Origin: an uncultured Bacilli bacterium
GTDB taxonomy: Bacteria; Bacillota_I; Bacilli_A; RF39; UBA660
Assembly: GCA_944332645.1 (NCBI GenBank)
Contig: CALVKK010000014.1
Span: 1-17,274, forward strand
DNA length: 17,274 nucleotides
Direction: 5' to 3'
A program made the position numbers and the translations under genes. Below, in pieces: positions 1 to 7,295 of the stretch. The notes below the pieces were generated by a model, which saw only the letters and a list, made by a program, of their open reading frames with translations, searched no databases and had not been told where the DNA came from. Positions within the stretch are counted from its first letter, which is position 1; the number at the start of each line of letters is the position of its first letter.

Positions 1-1
1 G

Positions 2-940
2 TTGGGAGTTACAAAAGAACAAATTTTAAATGAAACAGGTACTCTGGGAATCCCAGAATTTGGCACACCTTTTACGATCGGTTTAGTTGCGGAGACCAAA
101 CCTACTACTTTTGCTGAATTAATTAAGATATCAGGTTTATCGCATGGAACTGATGTCTGGTTGGGGAACGCTCAAGAATTAATTAAAAAGAATATAGTAC
201 CATTTAAAGAAGTAATTGGTTGTCGTGATGATATTATGGTTTATCTAATGCAAAAAGGGATGAAACCTTTGACAGCCTTTAAAATTATGGAATTTGTCCG
301 TAAAGGTAAAGCAAGCAAAGAATTGGATAAATGGTCTGAATTTGAAAAACAGATGAAAGATATGGGAATTGAAGATTGGTATATTGACTCTTGTAGTAAG
401 ATTAAGTACATGTTCCCTAAAGCTCACGCTACTGCCTATGTTATCAGTGCTTTTAGAATAGCTTATTATAAAGTTCATTATCCTGCTTATTTTTATGCTT
501 CTTGGTTTTCTACTAAAGCTACTGATTTTGATATTGAAACTATGATTAAAGGATATGATGCAATTAAAGCAAAGGTACAAGAATTGATTAATAAAGGTTA
601 CGAAGCGAGTAATAAAGAGGCTGGTATTTTAGAATGTCTAAAAATTTCTTTAGAGATGACGGCTAGAGGTTTAAAGTTTACCAGTATCGATCTTCAAAAA
701 AGTGAAGCGACTACTTTCACGCTAGATGAAGACGGTAATTTAATTCCACCGTTTAATGCGATTGATGGTCTTGGAGTAACTGTTGCCCGTGCTATTGTGG
801 AAGAAAGAGAAAAATGCCCATTTTTAAGTATCGAAGACTTACAAAAAAGAGCTAAAATTTCTAGTACATTAATCGAAAAAATGAGGAATATGAATATCTT
901 AAAAAATTTAGATGAATCAAGTCAATTAAGTTTATTTTAA
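2..940 (+). CDS. polC: DNA polymerase III alpha subunit PolC, C-terminal part (5' end outside window)
   Basis: This is the C-terminal 312 residues of the Gram-positive replicative polymerase PolC, which elongates DNA at the replication fork. The reading frame is open at the window edge, so the TTG at position 2 is an internal leucine codon and not a start. Recognisable PolC blocks are GTLGIPEFGT near residue 13, ISGLSHGTDVWL near 43, GCRDDIMVYL near 73 and KIKYMFPKAHATAYV near 134, followed by the IPPFNAIDGLG segment near 248. The protein ends in QLSLF, the known PolC sliding-clamp binding motif, so the C-terminus is intact. Full PolC proteins are about 1,400 residues, so roughly 1,100 residues are missing only because the window starts here. 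The stop codon lies inside a terminator hairpin. Confidence 0.97.
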   Translation: MGVTKEQILNETGTLGIPEFGTPFTIGLVAETKPTTFAELIKISGLSHGTDVWLGNAQELIKKNIVPFKEVIGCRDDIMVYLMQKGMKPLTAFKIMEFVRKGKASKELDKWSEFEKQMKDMGIEDWYIDSCSKIKYMFPKAHATAYVISAFRIAYYKVHYPAYFYASWFSTKATDFDIETMIKGYDAIKAKVQELINKGYEASNKEAGILECLKISLEMTARGLKFTSIDLQKSEATTFTLDEDGNLIPPFNAIDGLGVTVARAIVEEREKCPFLSIEDLQKRAKISSTLIEKMRNMNILKNLDESSQLSLF

Positions 941-951
941 TTGACTTTTTT
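919..951 (+). terminator. Intrinsic terminator of polC, overlapping its stop codon
   Basis: An 11-base-pair perfect stem pairs 919-929 (AAGTCAATTAA) with 937-947, with a 7-base loop and a T-run to 951. The 5' arm lies in the last codons of polC and the 3' arm contains the TAA stop. Confidence 0.85.
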
Positions 952-979
952 GTATATTTTAAAATGAATTTAATATAAT
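950..979 (+). promoter_or_regulatory. Probable sigma-A promoter for the gene at 996
   Basis: A perfect -10 box TATAAT lies at 974-979. TTGTAT at 950-955, 18 bases upstream, matches four of six -35 positions and overlaps the T-run of the polC terminator. The promoter therefore starts where the previous transcript ends. A start site near 986 would leave a very short leader carrying AGAGGTG. Confidence 0.5.
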
Positions 980-995
980 TTACTAGAGGTGTTAT

Positions 996-1319
996 ATGGA
1001 AAAGAAATTACCGAAAGTTTTTGCTAATAAAATTGATAAACCATTAAAAAACAATGAAACAGTTTATTATGAGAAAAATGAAGATAGAAAAGAAGAGCCA
1101 ACTAAAATTAATTCGTTTTTTTCAATTAACCAAAAAATAAATCAAATTTTTAGCTCTTCGCGTTATGTATATAAAGCTGATGTTATTATTACTACTAAAG
1201 ATGGAAAAATGAATAAAAAGATTATTGGTCGTAACCGTAGCGAATTAATTACAATGGACAATGAAGTCATTAAAATTGATGATATATTAGATATCGAATT
1301 TCAAAAAAACAACGATTGA
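996..1319 (+). CDS. Small hypothetical protein, charged N-terminus and compact C-terminal domain
   Basis: I do not recognise this 107-residue protein. The ATG start is supported by AGAGGTG six bases upstream. Residues 1-55 are rich in Lys, Glu and Asn and look disordered. Residues about 57-103 alternate beta-type stretches (YKADVIITTKDGK, KKIIGRNRSELITMDNEVIKI, DILDIEF), which suggests a small beta-barrel resembling SH3-like or Sm-like folds, but no family can be assigned. There is no signal peptide or membrane segment, so it is probably cytoplasmic. It has its own promoter and a strong terminator and appears monocistronic. It ends facing the coat protein gene on the other strand. Function is unknown. 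Confidence 0.75.
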   Translation: MEKKLPKVFANKIDKPLKNNETVYYEKNEDRKEEPTKINSFFSINQKINQIFSSSRYVYKADVIITTKDGKMNKKIIGRNRSELITMDNEVIKIDDILDIEFQKNND

Positions 1320-1331
1320 AGTCGTTGTTTT
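1303..1331. terminator. Bidirectional terminator shared by the 996 gene and the coat gene
   Basis: A 10-base-pair stem pairs 1306-1315 (AAAACAACGA) with 1322-1331 around a 6-base loop that contains the TGA stop of the plus-strand gene. Reading plus, the stem runs into TTTT. Reading minus, the run of A at 1303-1309 becomes seven T residues, so the tail is better for the minus-strand coat gene that ends at 1333. Confidence 0.8.
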
Positions 1332-1332
1332 A

Positions 1333-1779
1333 TTATAAACATTCTACAAATGTATCTTGTAAACATTTTAAACTACATACACAATTTAAATTCATTGTGA
1401 AAAAAGAATTTGTTGATACATAAGGTATCGTTGCCGCTTGTGTAGGATCTGGGTTTGCTGCTAAAACTCTAAAAGTTGCACAGCAACCATCTACTTTTTC
1501 AACACGGAAAACGCTTGAACAACTTCCTGGAGTTGTTGTACAATCAATATTCTCTTTGGTTGTAGGCATACTCCAAGGAGTTCCATTACCACAACATGTA
1601 TATAGCATTATTGGCCTAGTATTACAGCTGAAAGTAGTAGTTCCACATCCTAAAAATCCACGGTCGCATGTATCTAAGCATGCATCACCGCAACAGTTAG
1701 CGTTTTGTTGTAAAATATTTATGACGGTCAATATTTCAGCTATGCATTTGCAAGAATCATTTTCTGCATTATTACACAT
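1333..1779 (-). CDS. cotZ: Spore coat/exosporium protein of the CotY/CotZ/ExsY family
   Basis: This is a cysteine-rich structural protein of the spore outer layers; family members self-assemble and are cross-linked by disulfides in the coat crust or exosporium. From the ATG at 1779 it has 148 residues with 19 cysteines. Family signatures are visible: an N-terminal CKCIAEILTVINILQ helix, NTRPIMLYT near 53-61, SSVFRVEKVDGCCATFRVL near 88-106, and a C-terminal NLNCVCSLKCLQD near 132-142. A GTG three codons upstream (1788) would also read in frame, but AAGGGGTG sits six bases before the ATG and would overlap the GTG, so the ATG is preferred. The gene stands alone, diverging from the 1938 gene. 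Expression late in sporulation in the mother cell is expected from the family; CotY, CotZ and ExsY cannot be told apart here. Confidence 0.9.
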   Translation of the reverse strand: MCNNAENDSCKCIAEILTVINILQQNANCCGDACLDTCDRGFLGCGTTTFSCNTRPIMLYTCCGNGTPWSMPTTKENIDCTTTPGSCSSVFRVEKVDGCCATFRVLAANPDPTQAATIPYVSTNSFFTMNLNCVCSLKCLQDTFVECL

Positions 1780-1809
1780 ATAATCCACCCCTTCATTTAT
1801 TTTCTAATA

Positions 1810-1836
1810 TAGCATATTCCACTAGTTAAAAAGGGT
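1810..1836 (-). promoter_or_regulatory. Possible sigma-K-like promoter of the coat gene
   Basis: Reading the minus strand, AC at 1836-1835 is followed after 16 bases by AATATGCTA (1818-1810), which differs at one position from the sigma-K -10 pattern CATANNNTA. The implied start lies about 24 bases before the ATG. The match is imperfect and the area is AT-rich. Confidence 0.25.
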
Positions 1837-1858
1837 GTGAATTAAACACCTATTTTTT
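1828..1858. terminator. Terminator-like hairpin between two divergent genes
   Basis: GGGTGT (1833-1838) pairs with ACACCT (1846-1851), including one G-T pair, around a 7-base loop. T-runs follow on both strands (TTTTTT at 1853-1858; AAAAA at 1828-1832). No gene reads into it from either side, so its role is unclear; it could block spurious transcripts or be a relic. Confidence 0.45.
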
Positions 1859-1892
1859 ATAAGTATAATTTATGTTGTAACTTTTTAATATA

Positions 1893-1921
1893 TTGATAAA
1901 TGTTGAAAAATAATATATAAT
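1893..1921 (+). promoter_or_regulatory. Sigma-A promoter for the 1938 gene and its operon
   Basis: TTGATA at 1893-1898 and a perfect TATAAT at 1916-1921 are separated by exactly 17 bases. The expected start site near 1928 leaves a leader of about ten bases that is almost entirely the AGGTGAAAG ribosome binding site. Confidence 0.6.
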
Positions 1922-1937
1922 AAATTTAGGTGAAAGT

Positions 1938-3176
1938 ATGAAAAAATTGTTTGTAATGTTAATAGTTTTATTCGTTGCTTATTTAGGAATTCAATTTATT
2001 TTTTATTTATTTAGTAAAGGTCAAGACAATGTTTATGAAATAAAATCAGAAGGAACAACTTTTGAGGTTAAAGAAGTATCAAATTTTACAACCAATACCA
2101 ATAATTATAGTTACACTGTAACTGTTGATGAAAAAACATTCTGGTTTGAAATTTCGCATGATTATGGTAAAACATCTCAAGTTTTAACAGATATATATTA
2201 TGATGAAGATAGTAATTGTATTTTACCTATTTTTAAAGATAATCTTATTTTACTAGATGTGATTTGTTTGAAAGATAATATTTATCAATTTTATCATAAC
2301 ATTAAAGGTCAAAATAGTGATATAGATCAATTTGTGTCAGAAATAAGTCAATATAATATTTCGCAGTTTAGTGATAATGCGGAATCTTCTTTGATTGAAC
2401 AACTAAACGTTTATAAGGATAATTTAATAACAAATCATTATATAGGATTTAATAATTATAAAGGTGTTTATATAGTGAGTGGTAATATTAATTCTAGTGT
2501 TTATAACATCAGTTTATTTAATAATGATGTTTATAAACAAGATCTAGGACAATTTGTTAATCAATATTACGTTGTACCTGATTATAATCAAAAACATGAG
2601 TTTAATGAAATAAATGTAGTAGATTTGGTAAACTTAAATATTTTTAATATTACTTCTGATAGGGCAATATCTTTTGATAGTTACATTCAAGGTGTTGTTG
2701 ATAGTAAAATATATTTATATGATAAGGATAATAAAATTCAATATGAGATTGATCCAGTCAATAAAGCCGTTGTCGTTTATAGTACGAATGAAATTAAGTA
2801 TTATGATGGTTCTTGGACAACTATGACAATAGCTGAAGCTAACGAAGAGAAAAAATTTATAACAGAAACAAATGATTACATCGATTCTCAATTTGAAAGA
2901 ATTGATAAAGTAGGACATTATTACTATTTATATAAGAAAGTTGGTAACAAATATGAAGTTTATCGTATGAGGGTTGAAGATAAGCAAGGTTTAACTTACT
3001 TGTTTGATACTAAAGCTATTGATTCAATATTTTATGTTAATAATTACATATATTTTGTAAATGGTAATATTATTCAGGTATATAATGACATTTTTGGAGT
3101 AAAGAATGTTATTGGTTATCAAGAGTTAGAGTTTAACAAAGATATCAATTTATATGTATATTCTAGTTTGCGGTGA
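1938..3176 (+). CDS. Membrane-anchored hypothetical protein with a large extracytoplasmic domain
   Basis: I do not recognise this 412-residue protein. Residues 4-25 form one strongly hydrophobic segment after a short MKK start, which can act as an uncleaved signal anchor; there is no lipobox cysteine. The remaining roughly 385 residues are polar, rich in Tyr, Asn and Asp, and would lie outside the membrane. The C-terminal half contains repeated short beta patterns with aromatic pairs (KIYLYDKDNKIQYEI, HYYYLYKKVGNKYEVYRM, NYIYFVNGNIIQVYN), reminiscent of beta-propeller blades, though this is only an impression. The ATG start follows AGGTGAAAG. The stop TGA at 3174-3176 sits in the ribosome binding region of the patatin gene, so the two are very likely co-transcribed and may work together at the cell surface. 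Confidence 0.8.
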   Translation: MKKLFVMLIVLFVAYLGIQFIFYLFSKGQDNVYEIKSEGTTFEVKEVSNFTTNTNNYSYTVTVDEKTFWFEISHDYGKTSQVLTDIYYDEDSNCILPIFKDNLILLDVICLKDNIYQFYHNIKGQNSDIDQFVSEISQYNISQFSDNAESSLIEQLNVYKDNLITNHYIGFNNYKGVYIVSGNINSSVYNISLFNNDVYKQDLGQFVNQYYVVPDYNQKHEFNEINVVDLVNLNIFNITSDRAISFDSYIQGVVDSKIYLYDKDNKIQYEIDPVNKAVVVYSTNEIKYYDGSWTTMTIAEANEEKKFITETNDYIDSQFERIDKVGHYYYLYKKVGNKYEVYRMRVEDKQGLTYLFDTKAIDSIFYVNNYIYFVNGNIIQVYNDIFGVKNVIGYQELEFNKDINLYVYSSLR

Positions 3177-3182
3177 TGAAAT

Positions 3183-4346
3183 ATGTTAGCAGTTGTTTTA
3201 TCTGGTGGAGGTGCTAGAGGGGCATATGAAGTGGGAGTATGGAAGGCGTTAAAAAAATTACACATCAAATATGATATAGTGACAGGAACCTCGATCGGAG
3301 CTATCAACGGTTTTATGATGGTTCAAAAAGACCTTGGAAAATGTCTTAAGTTATGGCGCAAAATTAACTATGATTTGCTTTATGATAATTTTGATAAAAT
3401 AGATAATTCTAAAAAAATGTACTTATCATATTTTAGTTCTATGGTTAAAGGTGGTCTTGCCACAGATAAAATCAAAGGAATAATTGATAAGCTTTATAAG
3501 CCTCATAAATTATATCGCTCAAAAATTAAATATGGAATAGTGGCTTATAACTTAACGACACGTAAAGCTATTTATGCGACTAAAGACGATACTCAACCTG
3601 AAAAATTAAAAGATTATATTTTAGCGTCAGCTACTTGTTTTCCTATTTTTAAAGCTACTAAAATTGACAAAGACTTAGTGATTGATGGTGGTTACTGTGA
3701 TAATTTTCCAATTAATTTAGCTATTGATTTAGGTGCTACAAAGATTATTGCGGTCGATTTAGAGGTGCTCGGAGTTAGAAAAAAAATTAAGAATAAAGAC
3801 GTTGAAATAGCCTATATTGAACCAACAAACAGACTTGATTCGTTTTTGATGTTTGATAGTAATGCTACCAAGCGGATGATTAATTTAGGGTTTAATGATA
3901 CGATGAAGACTTTTAAGCGCTTAGATGGTAATATATACACATTTAAAAAAGGAAGTTTAGAATTATATTTTAAATATAAAAATAAAATTAAAAACGTATG
4001 TGAGTCGTTAGATTATTTTGGTGATTTCAAAGACATTAATAATGATAAAAAGGCGATAAAGAGTTTTCAGAAAATAATTGAAAATACCATGGATATTTTT
4101 AAAATTCCAGTTGATGAAATTTATAGTCTTAGAAAAGCAAATAAATTACTTTTTGCAAAATTAAACGAAGTAGAAAATATTAACTTTGATAAAATTGAAT
4201 TAGATGGGATTAAAAAAATATTGAACAAAGATGTTATTACAAAATATATATATTCGAAACTATGTAATAATGAACCGATAAGTGTCATTTTCAATTTTTT
4301 CCCCAAAGAATTTTCTGCTGCAATTTATTTATACGTAGTGAGGTGA
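3183..4346 (+). CDS. Patatin-like phospholipase (RssA/YchK-type serine esterase)
   Basis: Patatin-like proteins hydrolyse acyl esters of lipids with a Ser-Asp dyad. All core elements are present: the oxyanion-hole loop GGGARGAYEVG at residues 8-18, the nucleophile elbow GTSIG with Ser37, and the DGG motif with Asp168. The catalytic domain fills about residues 1-200. Residues about 200-387 form a lysine-rich, largely helical extension that I do not recognise and that is longer than in small bacterial RssA proteins of about 300 residues. No signal peptide is visible, so it is probably cytoplasmic or peripheral to the inner membrane leaflet. The start follows GGTGATGA, overlapping the upstream stop. 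Its own TGA lies within the ribosome binding site of trpS. Substrate is unknown; phospholipid or lysophospholipid turnover is the likeliest role. Confidence 0.9.
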   Translation: MLAVVLSGGGARGAYEVGVWKALKKLHIKYDIVTGTSIGAINGFMMVQKDLGKCLKLWRKINYDLLYDNFDKIDNSKKMYLSYFSSMVKGGLATDKIKGIIDKLYKPHKLYRSKIKYGIVAYNLTTRKAIYATKDDTQPEKLKDYILASATCFPIFKATKIDKDLVIDGGYCDNFPINLAIDLGATKIIAVDLEVLGVRKKIKNKDVEIAYIEPTNRLDSFLMFDSNATKRMINLGFNDTMKTFKRLDGNIYTFKKGSLELYFKYKNKIKNVCESLDYFGDFKDINNDKKAIKSFQKIIENTMDIFKIPVDEIYSLRKANKLLFAKLNEVENINFDKIELDGIKKILNKDVITKYIYSKLCNNEPISVIFNFFPKEFSAAIYLYVVR

Positions 4347-4351
4347 ATCAA

Positions 4352-5356
4352 ATGAAAAATATATTAACAGGAATTAGACCGACTGGTAATTTACACTTGG
4401 GTCATTATTTTGGAGCAGTTTCTAATTGGGTTGAATTACAGGATAAGTATACTTCCTATATTGAAATAGCTGATGTTCAAGCATTAACTGATAATTTTAA
4501 TAATCCTGATAAAGTTAGAAAAAATGTCAAAGAATTAGCCATCGATTTATTATCGTGTGGAATTGATCCTAGCAAAGTAGTTATCTTTGTTCAATCGATG
4601 ATACCAGAAATAGCGGAAATTACGGTTTATTTTTCTAATTTAGTCACAATTGCAAGATTGTATCGCAATCCTACAACTAAAGCTGAAATAAATCAAAAAA
4701 AGGAATTATTTGGTAACAGTGGCGAAAGTGTTACTTATGGCTTTTTAGGGTATCCTGTTAGCCAAGCGGCTGATATTACAGTTTTTGACGGAGCATTGGT
4801 ACCCGTTGGAGAAGATCAATTACCGCTATTGGAACAGTGTCGTGAGATTGTTAGAAAATTTAATGGAATTTATGGTGAAACATTTGTCGAGCCAGAACAA
4901 TTATTAACCCAAAATACTCGAATTAAAGGCTTAGATGGCAATGAAAAAATGGGTAAAAGTTTAGGTAATGCCATTTATTTAGTCGATGATTATGAGACTA
5001 TTTCTAAAAAAATTATGTCAGCGGTAACTGATCCGAACAAGATTAGAAAAGATGATAAAGCTAATCCTGATGTCTGTATGGTTTACTATTATCATAAATT
5101 AGTTAATCAAGGTAATTTGAATACTGTTTGCGACGAATGTAAAAATGGTCGCCGTGGATGTGTGGCATGTAAAAAGGAACTTATCGAAGCGATGATGCAG
5201 TTTTTAAAACCAATTCAAGAAAAAAGGAAATACTATGAGGAACATTCGGATATAGTCGATAAGATTTTAAAAAATGGTACTTTAAAAGCACAAGAATATG
5301 CTAAAGCTAAAATGAAATTAGTTCGAAAAAACATGAAAATAAATTACTTTGAATAA
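4352..5356 (+). CDS. trpS: Tryptophanyl-tRNA synthetase, probable [4Fe-4S] variant
   Basis: This class I synthetase charges tRNA-Trp with tryptophan in the cytoplasm. The ATG at 4352 is chosen because GAGGTG lies six bases upstream and the protein then begins MKNILTGIRPTGNLHLGH as in the family; an in-frame GTG at 4343 falls inside that ribosome binding site. It has 334 residues, the usual length. The HIGH-type motif is HLGH at 15-18 and the KMSKS-type loop is KMGKS at 199-203. Cys242, Cys263, Cys270 and Cys273 (plus Cys260) form a C-x20-C-x6-C-x2-C pattern, very close to that described for the iron-sulfur TrpRS of Thermotoga maritima. The gene follows patatin without room for a T-box leader, so it is probably transcribed with it. 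A terminator overlaps the stop codon. Confidence 0.97.
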   Translation: MKNILTGIRPTGNLHLGHYFGAVSNWVELQDKYTSYIEIADVQALTDNFNNPDKVRKNVKELAIDLLSCGIDPSKVVIFVQSMIPEIAEITVYFSNLVTIARLYRNPTTKAEINQKKELFGNSGESVTYGFLGYPVSQAADITVFDGALVPVGEDQLPLLEQCREIVRKFNGIYGETFVEPEQLLTQNTRIKGLDGNEKMGKSLGNAIYLVDDYETISKKIMSAVTDPNKIRKDDKANPDVCMVYYYHKLVNQGNLNTVCDECKNGRRGCVACKKELIEAMMQFLKPIQEKRKYYEEHSDIVDKILKNGTLKAQEYAKAKMKLVRKNMKINYFE

Positions 5357-5380
5357 GATGTTATAACAACATCTTTTTTT
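5355..5380 (+). terminator. Intrinsic terminator after trpS
   Basis: AAGATGTT (5355-5362, starting in the TAA stop) pairs with AACATCTT (5368-5375) around a 5-base loop, with T residues continuing to 5380. The next start codon is only 11 bases beyond the T-run. Confidence 0.85.
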
Positions 5381-5390
5381 GAGGTGATTT

Positions 5391-6218
5391 ATGGAATTTT
5401 TAACATTGATGTTTAAAGGTTTTTTAGTGGGGGTCGCCAAAATTATTCCTGGAGTTAGTGGTGCTTTAATAGCTATTAGTTTTGGTATTTACGAGAAAGC
5501 TATTAAAGCGATTAGTAATTTTTTTAAAAATCCGATTAAAAACACTTTGTTTTTATTGCCGATTGGAATAGGTATATTGTTATCCATATCTTTAACAAGT
5601 GGAATAGTAATTTATTTTATTAATAACTATTATCTGCCAACTATTGTTTTATTTATTGGTTTGATAATGGGGGGAATGCCTAGTTTAATTAGCAATATCA
5701 AAATAAAAAAGATAAATTTTATTCATATTTTAATCTTAATTTTAAGTTTTTCCACAGTTTTTTTAATTTCTTTGGTTGGAAATCAAAATTTCTTCATCGA
5801 AACGAATAATCAATTTGTCAATTTTATTTTATTCTTTATTATTGGTATTGTAGATGCATTGACGATGATTATTCCAGGTATTAGTGGTACAGCAGTTATG
5901 ATGCTTTTGGGTTGTTATAATTTATTGTTGTCTTTTCTTAGTTCATTGACCAGTCTGCAATCAATCATTACTAATCTTTTTAAGATAATACCTTATTTAT
6001 TAGGAATTATTTTATGTGTCATCCTATTATCTAAACTGATGACTTATTTATTTGATAATAAAAAAGATTATATGTACTGTGGAATTATCGGTTTTACATT
6101 AAGCTCAATTTTAATTTTGTTTTTTGAAACATTTAAAAACAACTATAGTATCTTAGAAACCATAGTTGCAATAATATTATTAATAATTGGTTATAACATA
6201 GCTAAAAAACTAGAATAG
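5391..6218 (+). CDS. DUF368 membrane protein, PopT-type undecaprenyl phosphate translocase family
   Basis: DUF368 proteins are polytopic membrane proteins; family member PopT of Staphylococcus aureus has been implicated in returning undecaprenyl phosphate, the lipid carrier of cell wall synthesis, to the cytoplasmic face. This 275-residue protein is hydrophobic almost throughout. It has the paired signature characteristic of the family: AKIIPGVSGALIAISFG at about 16-32 and TMIIPGISGTAVMMLLG at about 158-174, reflecting an internal repeat. The ATG follows GAGGTGATTT. The trpS terminator ends 11 bases upstream, leaving no room for a promoter, so expression must come from read-through or from a promoter inside trpS. 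The TAG stop abuts the stop of gerKB on the other strand without a single base between them. The specific substrate is inferred from the family. Confidence 0.9.
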   Translation: MEFLTLMFKGFLVGVAKIIPGVSGALIAISFGIYEKAIKAISNFFKNPIKNTLFLLPIGIGILLSISLTSGIVIYFINNYYLPTIVLFIGLIMGGMPSLISNIKIKKINFIHILILILSFSTVFLISLVGNQNFFIETNNQFVNFILFFIIGIVDALTMIIPGISGTAVMMLLGCYNLLLSFLSSLTSLQSIITNLFKIIPYLLGIILCVILLSKLMTYLFDNKKDYMYCGIIGFTLSSILILFFETFKNNYSILETIVAIILLIIGYNIAKKLE

Positions 6219-6233
6219 TTATGTTGTTTTTTT
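6195..6233 (+). terminator. Intrinsic terminator of the DUF368 gene
   Basis: A 10-pair stem (one G-T pair) joins 6195-6204 (AACATAGCTA) to 6216-6225, with an 11-base loop and seven T residues at 6227-6233. The 3' arm includes the TAG stop and enters the end of gerKB. The opposite strand lacks a T-run, so it looks one-way. Confidence 0.75.
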
Positions 6234-7295
6234 AATTTTAACAATCACTAAAATTATTAAAGGTATAATTAAGAAAAAAATAGATGTTAAAAATGGATAA
6301 ATATTTTTATAAAATGTTTCTGCAACAGTATTGCTACTAAAAACATATTGTGAAATAATCAAAACAATAATAACAATAGCAATATTTACTAAATTGAATT
6401 TATTTTTAAAATTAAATGTTTTAGTGATACTTTCCTTAGCAAAATAAATACATAGCGCCACCGACATCACAGCATCAAATATCCATTGAACTGAAAGAAC
6501 TGATTCGACTCGTTGAAAAAAGTTAGCTATATTGATTGTTTTTAAAATATGGTATTCAGGATATTGATAAAGATTAGTTAATTCGATTCCTAAAATTGCG
6601 ACACATATAACTAATACTGATAACATGCATATGTATCTAAAAATATAGACTTTAAAAAATGATGATAATATTTTATTATTATTTTTAATGCTATTTTTAG
6701 GAATTATTAAAATTATAAATAAAGGGAAAACATTGAGTCCTAAAGATGAAAAACTTCCTTTCAAAATTGGTATAATACCAGAATTAAAAACAGGTTTTAG
6801 ACCATTTACATTAAATTCTTTAAGTAAAGATAAAGCAGCTATAATATATAAAATAGTACTGATGATAAAAAAGACGGTTCCTGTTCTGGCTATTGTCGTT
6901 AGATTTTTAATACTAACATAAAGTATTCCTATTAGAAGAATAATAGCGATAACAATTAATGGTGTTTGAAATAGAAATTGAGAATTAATGAAATTAATTA
7001 AATTCCATAAAACCATGCTCGCATGAAAGATGACAAAAGACATTAAAATAACGTTTATAATTTTACCTAATATTCCTAATTTATTATTCAAAGTTACAAT
7101 GTTATCATCGGAATTGTGATTTAATAATTTATAATAGATTATTAATGGAATAAAACTTAAAAGAAATGAAATAATTATACTTATCCAACCATCTTGCAAA
7201 GCAAAATGTAAGATGCTATAGATAGCTGGGCCAAAAAATAATGAACGCATCAAAAATGAAGATAGACAAGCATACTCAGAATTTGTTACTTTCAT
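6219..7295 (-). CDS. gerKB: GerA-type germinant receptor B subunit (endospore germination permease)
   Basis: The B subunit of a GerA-family receptor sits in the spore inner membrane and is thought to bind the germinant; the family belongs to the amino acid/polyamine/organocation transporter superfamily. This 358-residue protein has about ten hydrophobic segments spread over its whole length, beginning with a family-typical opening (SEYACLSSFLMRSLFFGPAIYS, residues 6-27, split here only as a description). The start is supported by GAGGTGAGAGA just upstream, and its ATGA overlaps the gerKC stop by four bases. It is the third gene of the A-C-B operon, the order known from Bacillus subtilis gerK. 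No terminator is seen after it on the minus strand. The germinant cannot be predicted. Confidence 0.92.
   Translation of the reverse strand: MKVTNSEYACLSSFLMRSLFFGPAIYSILHFALQDGWISIIISFLLSFIPLIIYYKLLNHNSDDNIVTLNNKLGILGKIINVILMSFVIFHASMVLWNLINFINSQFLFQTPLIVIAIILLIGILYVSIKNLTTIARTGTVFFIISTILYIIAALSLLKEFNVNGLKPVFNSGIIPILKGSFSSLGLNVFPLFIILIIPKNSIKNNNKILSSFFKVYIFRYICMLSVLVICVAILGIELTNLYQYPEYHILKTINIANFFQRVESVLSVQWIFDAVMSVALCIYFAKESITKTFNFKNKFNLVNIAIVIIVLIISQYVFSSNTVAETFYKNIYPFLTSIFFLIIPLIILVIVKIKKTT

Noticed and set aside
116..190. Repeated GAATTAATTAA words in polC
   Set aside because: They encode Glu/Leu-Ile-Lys in conserved polC positions and reflect AT-rich codon use, not a repeat element.
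245..580. 111-codon open frame antisense to polC
   Set aside because: It lies wholly opposite strongly conserved polC sequence and its translation shows no recognisable domain.
1556..1783. 75-codon open frame antisense to the coat protein gene
   Set aside because: The minus-strand product matches the CotY/CotZ/ExsY family clearly, so this frame is a shadow.
4300..4351. T-box leader before trpS, common in Bacillota
   Set aside because: The bases before trpS are patatin coding sequence up to six bases from the start, with no room for a leader or specifier hairpin.
4343..4351. GTG start for trpS three codons upstream
   Set aside because: The GTG is part of the GAGGTG ribosome binding site of the ATG at 4352, and the family begins at that ATG.
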